A stretch of 29,652 nt of DNA from a virus: IMG/VR virus record IMGVR_UViG_3300029826_000145, positions 1 through 29,652 of that record, one strand, 5' to 3'. The number at the start of each line of letters is the position of its first letter. The first letter of the stretch is position 1. The notes below the pieces were generated by a model. It searched no databases. It had not been told where the DNA came from and saw only the letters and a list, made by a program, of their open reading frames with translations. Position numbers and translations under genes: made by a program. Shown one piece after another: positions 21,360 to 28,096 of this stretch.

Positions 21360-21453
21360 GGGGACGACTAGGTTCGACCGGTCTAGGGCGCAAAGCCCGG
21401 CCCGCACCTTATGGGCGACTGGGACGCGGGTGCAATTCCCGCCGTCTCCACCA
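21360..21453 (+). ncRNA. tRNA/tmRNA-like RNA, 94 nt, with encoded CCA
   Basis: GGGGACG (21360-21366) pairs with CGTCTCC (21443-21449) in a 7-bp acceptor stem whose third pair is G-U, the main identity of alanine tRNAs and tmRNA. Then come A (21450) and CCA. A T-arm (GCGGG, loop TGCAATT, CCCGC; 21426-21442) joins directly. The 5' side has ACTAGGTTCGACCGG, like the GGUUUCGAC block behind the acceptor of tmRNA, and a CTAG/CTAG D-like stem. The middle folds as a GGC/GCC hairpin and GCCCG/TGGGC (21400-21416) with a seven-base loop CACCTTA. A normal tRNA is unlikely: no U33, an extra hairpin, G instead of T in the T-loop. A full tmRNA is about 350 nt, so the message domain is missing. Confidence 0.65.
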
Positions 21454-21472
21454 TTGACTATTTCCCGAGTAG

Positions 21473-21478
21473 TAGAAT
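21473..21478 (+). promoter_or_regulatory. -10 box of the 41-residue Cys-pair gene
   Basis: TAGAAT, six bases before ATG 21485. Confidence 0.5.
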
Positions 21479-21484
21479 ACGAAA

Positions 21485-21610
21485 ATGCACCTTGTAGCTA
21501 CTCCTGAAGTATGGGTACTTGAACCGGTGGAAGAACCCGAGTTACCGGCCTGGCGGTTTGGCCCGTCCGACGAACTAGAAGGCGGTTACTGTGAGTCGTG
21601 TGCGGGCTAA
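21485..21610 (+). CDS. 41-residue protein with C-terminal CxxC
   Basis: The product is acidic and ends GGYCESCAG. The leaderless -10 box at the genome's usual spacing supports it despite its small size. It begins 32 bases after the tRNA-like RNA and is followed three bases after its stop by a second Cys-pair gene. The two CxxC halves could bind metal alone or jointly. Function unknown. Confidence 0.55.
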   Translation: MHLVATPEVWVLEPVEEPELPAWRFGPSDELEGGYCESCAG

Positions 21611-21613
21611 GTC

Positions 21614-21832
21614 ATGCCCGACTCCGGCCCTGGCCCAAAGGAGTCAGGACAAGCCCTGACACCTAAAGCCGAACTCTGTCCAGGCTGTAAGCTCAAGAGT
21701 CCGGCCTACCGCGCGGCCCTGGTCGCGGAGGCTTTGGGACTTAGGCCGTCAATGCCTAGAGAGTCCTATAGGCCAGAGTTGCCGGGTTGTCAGTTTTGCC
21801 CTAGGAACTATTCCGGCAAATTGCCCACGTGA
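21614..21832 (+). CDS. 72-residue zinc-ribbon-like protein
   Basis: Two Cys pairs, CPGC (about residues 22-25) and CQFC (about 59-62), 33 residues apart, as in small zinc-ribbon or treble-clef proteins, separated by a helix (SPAYRAALVAEALGL). No good ribosome site; translation may be coupled to the gene three bases upstream. Such proteins often bind nucleic acid or polymerase, but the target is unknown. Confidence 0.6.
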   Translation: MPDSGPGPKESGQALTPKAELCPGCKLKSPAYRAALVAEALGLRPSMPRESYRPELPGCQFCPRNYSGKLPT

Positions 21833-21864
21833 GAGCTTGGCATGGCGTGTTTCCGTGCCCATGG

Positions 21865-21870
21865 TAGACT
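21865..21870 (+). promoter_or_regulatory. -10 box of the helix-turn-helix gene
   Basis: TAGACT, six bases before ATG 21877. Confidence 0.5.
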
Positions 21871-21876
21871 GGGCCT

Positions 21877-22143
21877 ATGAGCTTGAGTAAGCCTAACGTA
21901 AAGACGGAGGTAACTAAAAATGGCAAGACTTACGTAAGTCTTGCCGAGGCCGCCCGGAGGCTTGGAGTCTCTAGGCAACGGGCCAGCCAGTTGTTTATGA
22001 GCTTCCCTACCGAGGACGTTGTTCCGGTGGGGGCCCGGAACTTTGTCTCTGTGGACTGGGTTGAGGCTATGCAACCGGCCAGGGAAGAGTTCAGGGCCCG
22101 TACCACCGAGGTGCCGGTTATGGTCGAGGTTGAGCAGGACTAG
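21877..22143 (+). CDS. Helix-turn-helix DNA-binding protein
   Basis: 88 residues. YVSLAEAARRLGVSRQRASQLF (about 19-40) is a helix-turn-helix of the MerR/excisionase type, followed by a likely wing (VVPVGARNFVSVDWVEAM). It is the only clear transcription-factor-like protein in the genome. No integrase is present, so a regulator is more likely than an excisionase. Its own gene contains a perfect 24-bp palindrome at 21922-21945. The last four bases overlap the convergent MuF-like gene. Confidence 0.75.
   Translation: MSLSKPNVKTEVTKNGKTYVSLAEAARRLGVSRQRASQLFMSFPTEDVVPVGARNFVSVDWVEAMQPAREEFRARTTEVPVMVEVEQD
21922..21945 (-). terminator. Perfect palindrome inside the regulator gene; terminator of the late minus strand
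   Basis: GGCAAGACTTAC followed at once by its reverse complement. Read on the minus strand it is followed by ATTTTTAG, a 10-bp stem with ACGT loop and T-run, 195 bases past the last late gene (stop at 22140). It is therefore a credible terminator for the terminase-portal-MuF transcript while coding for protein on the other strand. A symmetric 24-bp site may also bind a dimeric regulator. Confidence 0.65.
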
Positions 22144-22787
22144 GGCCTAAGCCCGCGCCTAATTGCCTCGGGGTAAGGAATACCTCGAGGCGTTATTTTC
22201 AATGCCTGCTCCAACTGGGCTGCCGTAGCTCGGTGGCTGTACACCAGCCCGTGCCCACAATTCACCCACTCCCCTGGGTCAGGGTCTCTGGCCCAGTCCC
22301 GAGGCCCAAATACCCTTTTGCCATTGGGCAGAGTGAAGAGTGCGTCCCTAGGCAAGGAGGCGCCATTCAACATGCCGTGGTCCCGACTAGTCTGCCTGGG
22401 CATTATGCGCGTCCAGGTTTTCCACCCGGCCTCTGCCTCTACCGCCGCGCCGTAACTGCCCGAGTCGTGGCCCTGTAGAGTGCCACCAAGTATTAGCTGC
22501 CTAATTCGTTCTTGGACTGCGGGCCGCTCCATACCGTACAAAGGCGCCATAGCCGCAAAGAGTCGCTCTGCCTCTTGTCTGGCTGCACCCACCAACCTGG
22601 CCGGTGGTGGTGCCTCTAGTTGCAGGTAGTTGGTGGCCGCCGCCCACCCAGCCAAGGTGCCATTAAGGGTTGCAATGGTCAAAACCCTTAACAAGGCGTC
22701 TTCCGTAGGGTTGGCAATGGCACTGGCTGCGGCTTCCCCGCGCACTAGGTTACTAACTAACCGGGTGAGTACTCCCCCTAAGCCCAT
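22140..22787 (-). CDS. MuF-like head morphogenesis (minor head) protein
   Basis: 215 residues. The C-terminal part has TWTRIMPRQTSRDHGMLNG, a proline-flanked block around GPRDWARDPDPGEWVNCGHG, matching the Mu gpF-type minor head domain (R-x-x-H-x-x-x-G ... N-C-x-C/H). It follows the portal gene by two bases, as usual. Such proteins join the procapsid at the portal and may enter the host with DNA. No toxin-like fusion is visible. It is shorter than many family members (often 250-400 residues), with a compact N-terminal helical domain. Confidence 0.8.
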   Translation of the reverse strand: MGLGGVLTRLVSNLVRGEAAASAIANPTEDALLRVLTIATLNGTLAGWAAATNYLQLEAPPPARLVGAARQEAERLFAAMAPLYGMERPAVQERIRQLILGGTLQGHDSGSYGAAVEAEAGWKTWTRIMPRQTSRDHGMLNGASLPRDALFTLPNGKRVFGPRDWARDPDPGEWVNCGHGLVYSHRATAAQLEQALKITPRGIPYPEAIRRGLRP

Positions 22788-22789
22788 GA

Positions 22790-24052
22790 CTACAGTCCCA
22801 AGGCGTTAATGGCTTCCTCTGGCGTCATGGAGGTTTCCCGCCTAGAGAGGAAGGCCTCCAATTCTTTGTCTGACCATTGAGGCAGGAGTTGTTGGGCCAG
22901 AACTGCCACCGGCCTTAATGGAATGACGCCCTCCCGGTAAAGTTGCAGGGCCATGGTGAGCTTAGTTTGAATTTCATACCCTTCATAGGGTTCTACTACT
23001 ACGGTCGGCGCACCCAGTCCAGTCATTTGAGCGTAGGAGGTCAGGGCCTCTGACAATAGGTTAGTAAGTACCGAGGCATAAACCCGCGACTGTGAGGTGT
23101 AGTTCAACCTGGCCTCGGCCAGGGCCTCGCCACTAGGCCACTCGGCGCCCGACACCCGTCCAGGCAGGGAGAACTGACTACTTAACATGGCGTCCAGGTC
23201 ATTGCGCAGGTCCCGCAACTGGCCCACGTCCCCCGAGTCCAACCTATGCAAGCTGCCTTCATTGTCGAATACGAAAGTCTTGTTAGGCCCGACTTCCTCG
23301 AGTTGGTTAATAATGCCCTGTACCCAAAGTATTGGGTAGGCGTGGGCGTCGGCCACTCGTTCAATGCGCATAGTAGTGGCTGCGTACCCCAGAACAAGGC
23401 CTAGCATGGAGCTACCCTCACCAGCTGAAGAGTCGTCGCAAGTACTGCCTAGCTGGGCCCAGCTAGGCGCAGGCACCTCGACCTCACTACTGGGGCGCCC
23501 AAACCGAGTTTCTAGCATGGTGGTTGGTGGCCAGGTCCGCAACAGGGCCCGGTCGCCGTCGAACACAAAAGTGCGCACTACATATTCAAGGCGCAAACCT
23601 GCAGTTTGCGTAATTTGCATAATGCCCACGACATTGTCGTTATTGTCCGGGTCGCGTATTAGCTCGAGGTACCCGCCGAGGCGCCCTAGCCGAGTCTGGC
23701 CATTTGGGTCTCGGTAGCTAGTGACTGCGGCTAGGCCTTGCAGAAACAGGTCGTCGTAGAGGTTGCGGGCTAGCTCGGGCAACCTCAACCGCTCGAACTG
23801 GGCCGAGCCGGTCAAGGAAACTTGACTCACGGCCCCGGCCCGGCGGGTATTTAGAATTGACCGGCCTACTGAGGCAGTCCGGGCAAAGAGGCGTTCAATG
23901 TCCTCTCGCAGGGTGCCTGAGCTGGGGGCACTAATGGGTATGTCCTGCAACCTTCCGTTGCCCAGGTACCAAAGGCGGGCCACTTCCACCCGTTGCATTG
24001 CTTTTCTTAACTGCCACCACATATTTGAGGCTAGTTGCTGGTCTAAAGTCAT
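22790..24052 (-). CDS. Portal protein
   Basis: 420 residues. It follows the large terminase and precedes the MuF gene. Typical portal features: N-terminal helices, a beta-rich wing region, a long central alpha segment with the conserved SQFSLPGRVSGAEWPSGEALAEARLNY-type block (about residues 290-316, ligand- and membrane-like GEALAEAR helix), and helices near the C terminus. The dodecameric portal forms the DNA channel and connector. TAGAAT (minus, 24059-24064) six bases before ATG gives a leaderless promoter. Confidence 0.85.
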   Translation of the reverse strand: MTLDQQLASNMWWQLRKAMQRVEVARLWYLGNGRLQDIPISAPSSGTLREDIERLFARTASVGRSILNTRRAGAVSQVSLTGSAQFERLRLPELARNLYDDLFLQGLAAVTSYRDPNGQTRLGRLGGYLELIRDPDNNDNVVGIMQITQTAGLRLEYVVRTFVFDGDRALLRTWPPTTMLETRFGRPSSEVEVPAPSWAQLGSTCDDSSAGEGSSMLGLVLGYAATTMRIERVADAHAYPILWVQGIINQLEEVGPNKTFVFDNEGSLHRLDSGDVGQLRDLRNDLDAMLSSQFSLPGRVSGAEWPSGEALAEARLNYTSQSRVYASVLTNLLSEALTSYAQMTGLGAPTVVVEPYEGYEIQTKLTMALQLYREGVIPLRPVAVLAQQLLPQWSDKELEAFLSRRETSMTPEEAINALGL

Positions 24053-24058
24053 AATACT

Positions 24059-24064
24059 ATTCTA
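24059..24064 (-). promoter_or_regulatory. -10 box of the portal gene
   Basis: TAGAAT on the minus strand, six bases before ATG 24052, in the 14-base gap after the terminase stop. Confidence 0.5.
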
Positions 24065-24066
24065 GT

Positions 24067-25320
24067 TTACCCGCCTGTTAGCTTATGTATTAACCCGTTC
24101 TGGTTAGTTCGCCTGGCCGCTGAGTAGGCCATAGCCAGGGCCATAACAATGTCGTCGTGCGCTCCACTAGGCGCAGAATATTTAACTCCGCCATTAGGCA
24201 ACCTTGTTGCCTGCATTGAGTTAAGTTCCTCTACCATGTTCTGGTCATTAAGGGCTAAGAGTCGCCCTGACTCTAGGGCCATGGCCAGTTCTTCAATAGC
24301 TGAAGCCTTAGAGGCATTAGTAGTCGTAAACCGCACCACCGGCAAGCCTGCTCGAGCTAACCGCTCCGTGTTAGGGTCGCCTAGCCCGTTAGTTTCACTA
24401 ACTACGGCCCGAGGCCTGTAGGAGTTGTATAGTTCCACTACCCGCGCATGCTGCAGGTCGTAACTAGTACCAACTGACCTGCTAAGAGCAACAACCCTAT
24501 GCGGAGTGCAGTCAGTACGCACTACCACCGCAACTGTTGCGTCGGTCGTGCGTCCCCAGTCCACGCCCATGACGTAAATGCCGCCCTTAACCGGAGACTC
24601 TGCCGGCGCAGTCTGGACTTCCTTAAAGACTTTGGAGTCCGAGACCTCTACAAATTCGGCCAAGTACTCCTGTCGGTAAACCCAGTCGGGTAATGAGGCT
24701 TTGGCCGCTTCTAGCTCTGCCGCAGGTATATGGGGGTTAGTAGAGGTGGGCGCCCTAATAGCACCCCACTCCATGTCGGTCAATGCCAGCTGGGCCAAGG
24801 TGTAAAAGTCATTAAACCCCCTAGGGGTACTCATGAACAATGCCCGCCCTTGGTAGTCGGTCAAGGTTGGCCTTAAGGCAAACTGCCAAATGCCCATTAA
24901 CCCTTCGACCATTGCGGCCTCGTCTACGACTAACAGGTCATAGGCCCTACCTCTGGCCGGGTCCTTGCCATACCTACCCGAAGCCGTCCAGAATTCGGCC
25001 ACTCCTTCACCCAACTCTATTCTCCTTTCCATTACGTTAGAGTTCGCGCTAGGCAGGGCCCTGGCCAAACCTTGGTAGGCTTCTAACAAGAGTTTGTAGT
25101 TTGGCGCAAGCCAGCCTACCCTCATGCCCTTGGTCACTAAGGTCTGGGCCAGGGCGACGCCAAAAGTGGTTTTCCCCCAACGCCTACCACATGCCAAGAC
25201 GGTAAACCGGCGTTGGTTATAGGACTCAAGAGCCTCTAGCTGCCCGGCATGTAGGGTAATGGCTTTTGGCTTAGTGGCTTTGGTGGCCTTCTTGGGTGGT
25301 GCCCTCTTACCAGGAGTCAC
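24067..25320 (-). CDS. terL: Terminase large subunit
   Basis: 417 residues. ATPase: CGRRWGKTT (44-52) is the Walker A with the conserved arginine-rich start, LLVVDEAAM (129-137) the Walker B with catalytic Glu, FMSTPRG (162-168) the coupling motif. Nuclease of RNase H type: MGVDWGRTTD (Asp254), VVSETNG (Glu309) and HDDIVMALAMAY (Asp389/390). It packages DNA into the procapsid and cuts concatemers. N-terminal Lys/Pro-rich tail (KRAPPKKATKATKPKA) of about 20 residues. Start GTG 25320 is four bases after the stop of the preceding small gene. Confidence 0.95.
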   Translation of the reverse strand: MTPGKRAPPKKATKATKPKAITLHAGQLEALESYNQRRFTVLACGRRWGKTTFGVALAQTLVTKGMRVGWLAPNYKLLLEAYQGLARALPSANSNVMERRIELGEGVAEFWTASGRYGKDPARGRAYDLLVVDEAAMVEGLMGIWQFALRPTLTDYQGRALFMSTPRGFNDFYTLAQLALTDMEWGAIRAPTSTNPHIPAAELEAAKASLPDWVYRQEYLAEFVEVSDSKVFKEVQTAPAESPVKGGIYVMGVDWGRTTDATVAVVVRTDCTPHRVVALSRSVGTSYDLQHARVVELYNSYRPRAVVSETNGLGDPNTERLARAGLPVVRFTTTNASKASAIEELAMALESGRLLALNDQNMVEELNSMQATRLPNGGVKYSAPSGAHDDIVMALAMAYSAARRTNQNGLIHKLTGG

Positions 25321-25324
25321 GACT

Positions 25325-25549
25325 CTAGGCCTGGGGCGACCGACTAGGCACCTTTAGTTCGGTCCCCGTCTCTTCCTCGCCTTCTTGCGCATTGGCCATG
25401 TCCACAACCCGGTCTGCCACCTGGACGACCAGGGCCAAAAGCTCATTTATTCCGGCTCTTTTAAGGCGGTCAGGGTCGGCCGTTATGTCAATGGTCACGG
25501 TCCTTAGTAGCTCTAATAGTAGGAGGTAGAGGGACTTGTATATGTCCAT
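25325..25549 (-). CDS. Small helical protein before terL (possible small terminase)
   Basis: 74 residues: N-terminal amphipathic helices (DIYKSLYLLLLELLRTVT, ELLALVVQVADRVVDMANA), acidic linker and polar tail. Its position directly before terL suggests a small terminase subunit, which binds the packaging site, but it is shorter than typical (over 100 residues) and no helix-turn-helix is visible. A weak TAAACT box lies five bases before the ATG. Confidence 0.45.
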   Translation of the reverse strand: MDIYKSLYLLLLELLRTVTIDITADPDRLKRAGINELLALVVQVADRVVDMANAQEGEEETGTELKVPSRSPQA

Positions 25550-25562
25550 GACTTAGTTTAGT

Positions 25563-25961
25563 CTAGAAGCTCACCGTAACAGGGCCGACTAATAGAGTAG
25601 AGGCAACCAGGGCCTGTAACGAGTCCTGTCTAATGACCCTGTAAGTAAAGCTAGTCCTGGCAATTAGTGGCCTAGTTATTAGAGTGGCGTCGGCGTCGTC
25701 GGTAACTGTGACGGTGGCCGAGCTGCCCAAGTCCTTATATACGTCGTAGACCTTTGCATATAGGTCTAACTCTGTCCCCGAGGCAATGGTAACTATTAGC
25801 TCTATGGGCACCTCCACCATGTCCTCTGTCTGTGGGCCAGAGACTGAGTTAATCCACACAAAAGGCCCTCGCATTAACTGGCCCGGCCAGGAAGAGGTAA
25901 ACAGGGCCTCGGCGCTTTCTTGGGTTACTGTGTAAACAGTCGAGTCTATTTTTACTCTCAT
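25563..25961 (-). CDS. Unknown tail-region protein (132 residues)
   Basis: Beta-rich with alternating Val/Thr/Ile (PIELIVTIASGTELDLYAKVY, SATVTVTDDADATLI). The start ATG 25961 has GGGAGAG upstream. It resembles Ig-like or other small beta-sandwich virion proteins and lies between tail-tip and terminase genes; no family recognised. Confidence 0.65.
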   Translation of the reverse strand: MRVKIDSTVYTVTQESAEALFTSSWPGQLMRGPFVWINSVSGPQTEDMVEVPIELIVTIASGTELDLYAKVYDVYKDLGSSATVTVTDDADATLITRPLIARTSFTYRVIRQDSLQALVASTLLVGPVTVSF

Positions 25962-25970
25962 ATACTCTCC

Positions 25971-26441
25971 CTACCAGGGCGGCATTGCATATACGAAGAC
26001 TGTAGGGTCGAATATTCCGCCGGTGTCCCTGCGCAGTATTTCTTCGTTCATTGGGTATAGGGTGACTGCCACTATTGACCCTATGCCTATGGGGTTATAG
26101 TGCTCTAACACTACCTGCCCATATTTAGGGTACAAGAACTGGTACCAGCCTGTAGCGCCTAATAATGGCAGGTCGTAGCTGCCATTATATGGGTATCGCA
26201 ACGAGAACTCCATACTAACTCCCTCTGCAATATATTCGCGTAGCCTCTTCCACAGCCATAACCCGTCCGAAGTCCTAATTCTTAGGGTTATTGGGTGCGG
26301 CTCCGTCCAGCCGTCGCCTAGGCGGGCGACCCCTCCCGTGTGCTCTAGGAGGCTCATGCTCTTTTGGTAGGTTGCGTACTCGTCGGTTATTAGGTCAAGG
26401 TTTGTGTAATTGGTGTTGTCCTTGTACAGTCGCCAGCTCAT
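25971..26441 (-). CDS. Tail-tip protein, Dit-like position
   Basis: 156 residues. ATGA overlap with the preceding hub-like gene and AGAAGGGA upstream of ATG 26441 indicate coupled translation. Sequence is beta-rich and aromatic (GWTEPHPITLRIRTSDGLWLWKRL, SYDLPLLGATGWYQFLYPKYGQVV). Its place downstream of tape measure and hub is where distal tail proteins are found, but the order is reversed relative to the common tape measure-Dit-Tal order, so the role is tentative. Confidence 0.6.
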   Translation of the reverse strand: MSWRLYKDNTNYTNLDLITDEYATYQKSMSLLEHTGGVARLGDGWTEPHPITLRIRTSDGLWLWKRLREYIAEGVSMEFSLRYPYNGSYDLPLLGATGWYQFLYPKYGQVVLEHYNPIGIGSIVAVTLYPMNEEILRRDTGGIFDPTVFVYAMPPW

Positions 26442-28096
26442 ATGCGTCCCTTCTGGCCTTTAATGGTGGCTGTTGCCTGCCTGTTAATGAACGGGTCAAC
26501 CCCCGAGGCCGCAAACATGCGGGTAATGGCTCCCTCTTCGTTGCTCATTGTGTACTCACAATGGTCAATGGTAAATGTCGGGTAACCAGGGGCTGAAACG
26601 GTTAGCCACCTATGGGGGTCTGTATAAGGCGTAGCTACCGAATAGGGCACCGGCACAGGTGCTCTGGCCGTAACTATGGAATTTATATTAGCCTGTGTGG
26701 TTACAAAAAAGTCCATATACACAGAAACAGTAACCGACGCGGCCAGAATACTTGCATTACGCAATACAACCATAGGCTGCCACATGGCACCGGTTGCGGC
26801 CTGTATAACCGCGTAGTCGCGGTAGCCGGTATATACCTCACCGCCGGCCGCAGCTGCGGCCGAGGGGGTAGACCGTACCCATGTTAGGGTATGCGCGTTC
26901 TGGCTAAAGTCATTCCACTCACTCGCGGTAGTGGCAACGCGCCTATAGCCACTCTCTGCCAGGCTAAGTATGTGAGCGCCAAGACTGCCCGAGGCAGGTA
27001 GCCTCTGCCCACCCGCGCCCATAATGGCTAGGTCTGTGTCCACGGAGGAACTAAATGCAACGTACCAGAGACACCCAACAATTGCAGAGGTGGGGCTAAA
27101 TAGTGCCGCAGGTGGTGAGAAAATGAGGCCGGCGTTCGCGTCTAATGCAAAGCTTGCGGTGGCCGTCCCGTCATTAGTGAGGCTGGTTGTCGTACCTAAC
27201 ACCCCCGTGGAACTAAACCTACGCACTTCTATACTTGCGGGCACGCGTGACTCGTACGCCTTGCCGTCACCCACCCCGACCGAAATGTAATAAGGCTGCG
27301 TCGCGTGTTTGACCGGGTCAGTAATTACACTCTGGCCCAAGGCAAATTGGGGTACCGCCCCTAGCCCTTTGGGCTGCTCGGTCTGGTATAGCTCGGCGTC
27401 CGTCCGTGAACTCCATGCCTTGCCCCCTACGTCATTAAGCCTGACCCTCACGGCTGTATATGGCTCGTCTTTAACCGCTGGCCCCGCGACTACGTAATAA
27501 GTCCCACCGGGGACATAGTCGGCGAAATAACCTGGACCTCTAATATTCAGGCCGTTGTCCGCAACCGACCACGTCCCGCCGGCCAGGGCAACCAGGTCGT
27601 CAAGGGCCGCGGCTGCTGACACATGCCCCGCGTACCAGTATTCAACCGTCTGCGTCCAACCTACCGAGTCATTAACCGCAATGGGTACTAGTGGCGGTAG
27701 TAGGGCTAGAATGTCGTTAATTGGCTCGGTAATTAGCCAAAGGTACTCCTTGCGAGGTGCTGGTATACCCTCTAATAGCCGCCTTAGCCCCGAAACTCTC
27801 ACGGTGCCGGCATAACCCCTATTACTACCGGGCACCTCCGTGACTAAGCCTGTAAATGACAGAGTTTCTGTGCCGTCCCCATTGAAGTCCGTGTAAAGGC
27901 GCACGTACTCGCCCAGGGAAAAGGGTTTTTGGGCCAAGTCGGCCTCAAAAGTCAGCTCGCGCAGGTCTCCCAGGCGGCCGGTAGACCATTGGAAGGGACT
28001 ACCCAGCCCGAGCTGGGAAGCGTCATTGGCGTCACTAACCCACTCATTGAGTACAGTTCCGGCCGTGTCTATTTTCTGCAGTCGCCAGCGACTCAT
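26438..28096 (-). CDS. Tail hub/minor tail protein
   Basis: 552 residues, directly coupled to the tape measure by an ATGA overlap, with AGAGG six bases before ATG. The N-terminal part (RELTFEADLAQKPFSLGEYVRLYTDF ... SFTGLVTEVPGS) has the pattern of baseplate-hub proteins (strand, loop, Phe-Thr-Gly-x-Val segment), followed by beta-rich Tyr/Ser/Thr-rich domains and VDPFINRQATATIKGQKGR at the end. It likely forms the tip through which the tape measure exits, perhaps with host contact. A peptidase or lytic motif is not visible. Confidence 0.7.
   Translation of the reverse strand: MSRWRLQKIDTAGTVLNEWVSDANDASQLGLGSPFQWSTGRLGDLRELTFEADLAQKPFSLGEYVRLYTDFNGDGTETLSFTGLVTEVPGSNRGYAGTVRVSGLRRLLEGIPAPRKEYLWLITEPINDILALLPPLVPIAVNDSVGWTQTVEYWYAGHVSAAAALDDLVALAGGTWSVADNGLNIRGPGYFADYVPGGTYYVVAGPAVKDEPYTAVRVRLNDVGGKAWSSRTDAELYQTEQPKGLGAVPQFALGQSVITDPVKHATQPYYISVGVGDGKAYESRVPASIEVRRFSSTGVLGTTTSLTNDGTATASFALDANAGLIFSPPAALFSPTSAIVGCLWYVAFSSSVDTDLAIMGAGGQRLPASGSLGAHILSLAESGYRRVATTASEWNDFSQNAHTLTWVRSTPSAAAAAGGEVYTGYRDYAVIQAATGAMWQPMVVLRNASILAASVTVSVYMDFFVTTQANINSIVTARAPVPVPYSVATPYTDPHRWLTVSAPGYPTFTIDHCEYTMSNEEGAITRMFAASGVDPFINRQATATIKGQKGRI

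Noticed and set aside
21360-21453. Ordinary tRNA (for example arginine CCU from loop CACCTTA)
   Set aside because: No U33, an extra hairpin between D-like and anticodon-like arms, only one base between acceptor and D stems, and TGC in place of TTC in the T-loop.
21426-21453. attP core copied from a host tmRNA or tRNA 3' end
   Set aside because: No integrase is encoded, and the 5' half of the acceptor stem and a dedicated promoter are present, so it is not just a 3' fragment.
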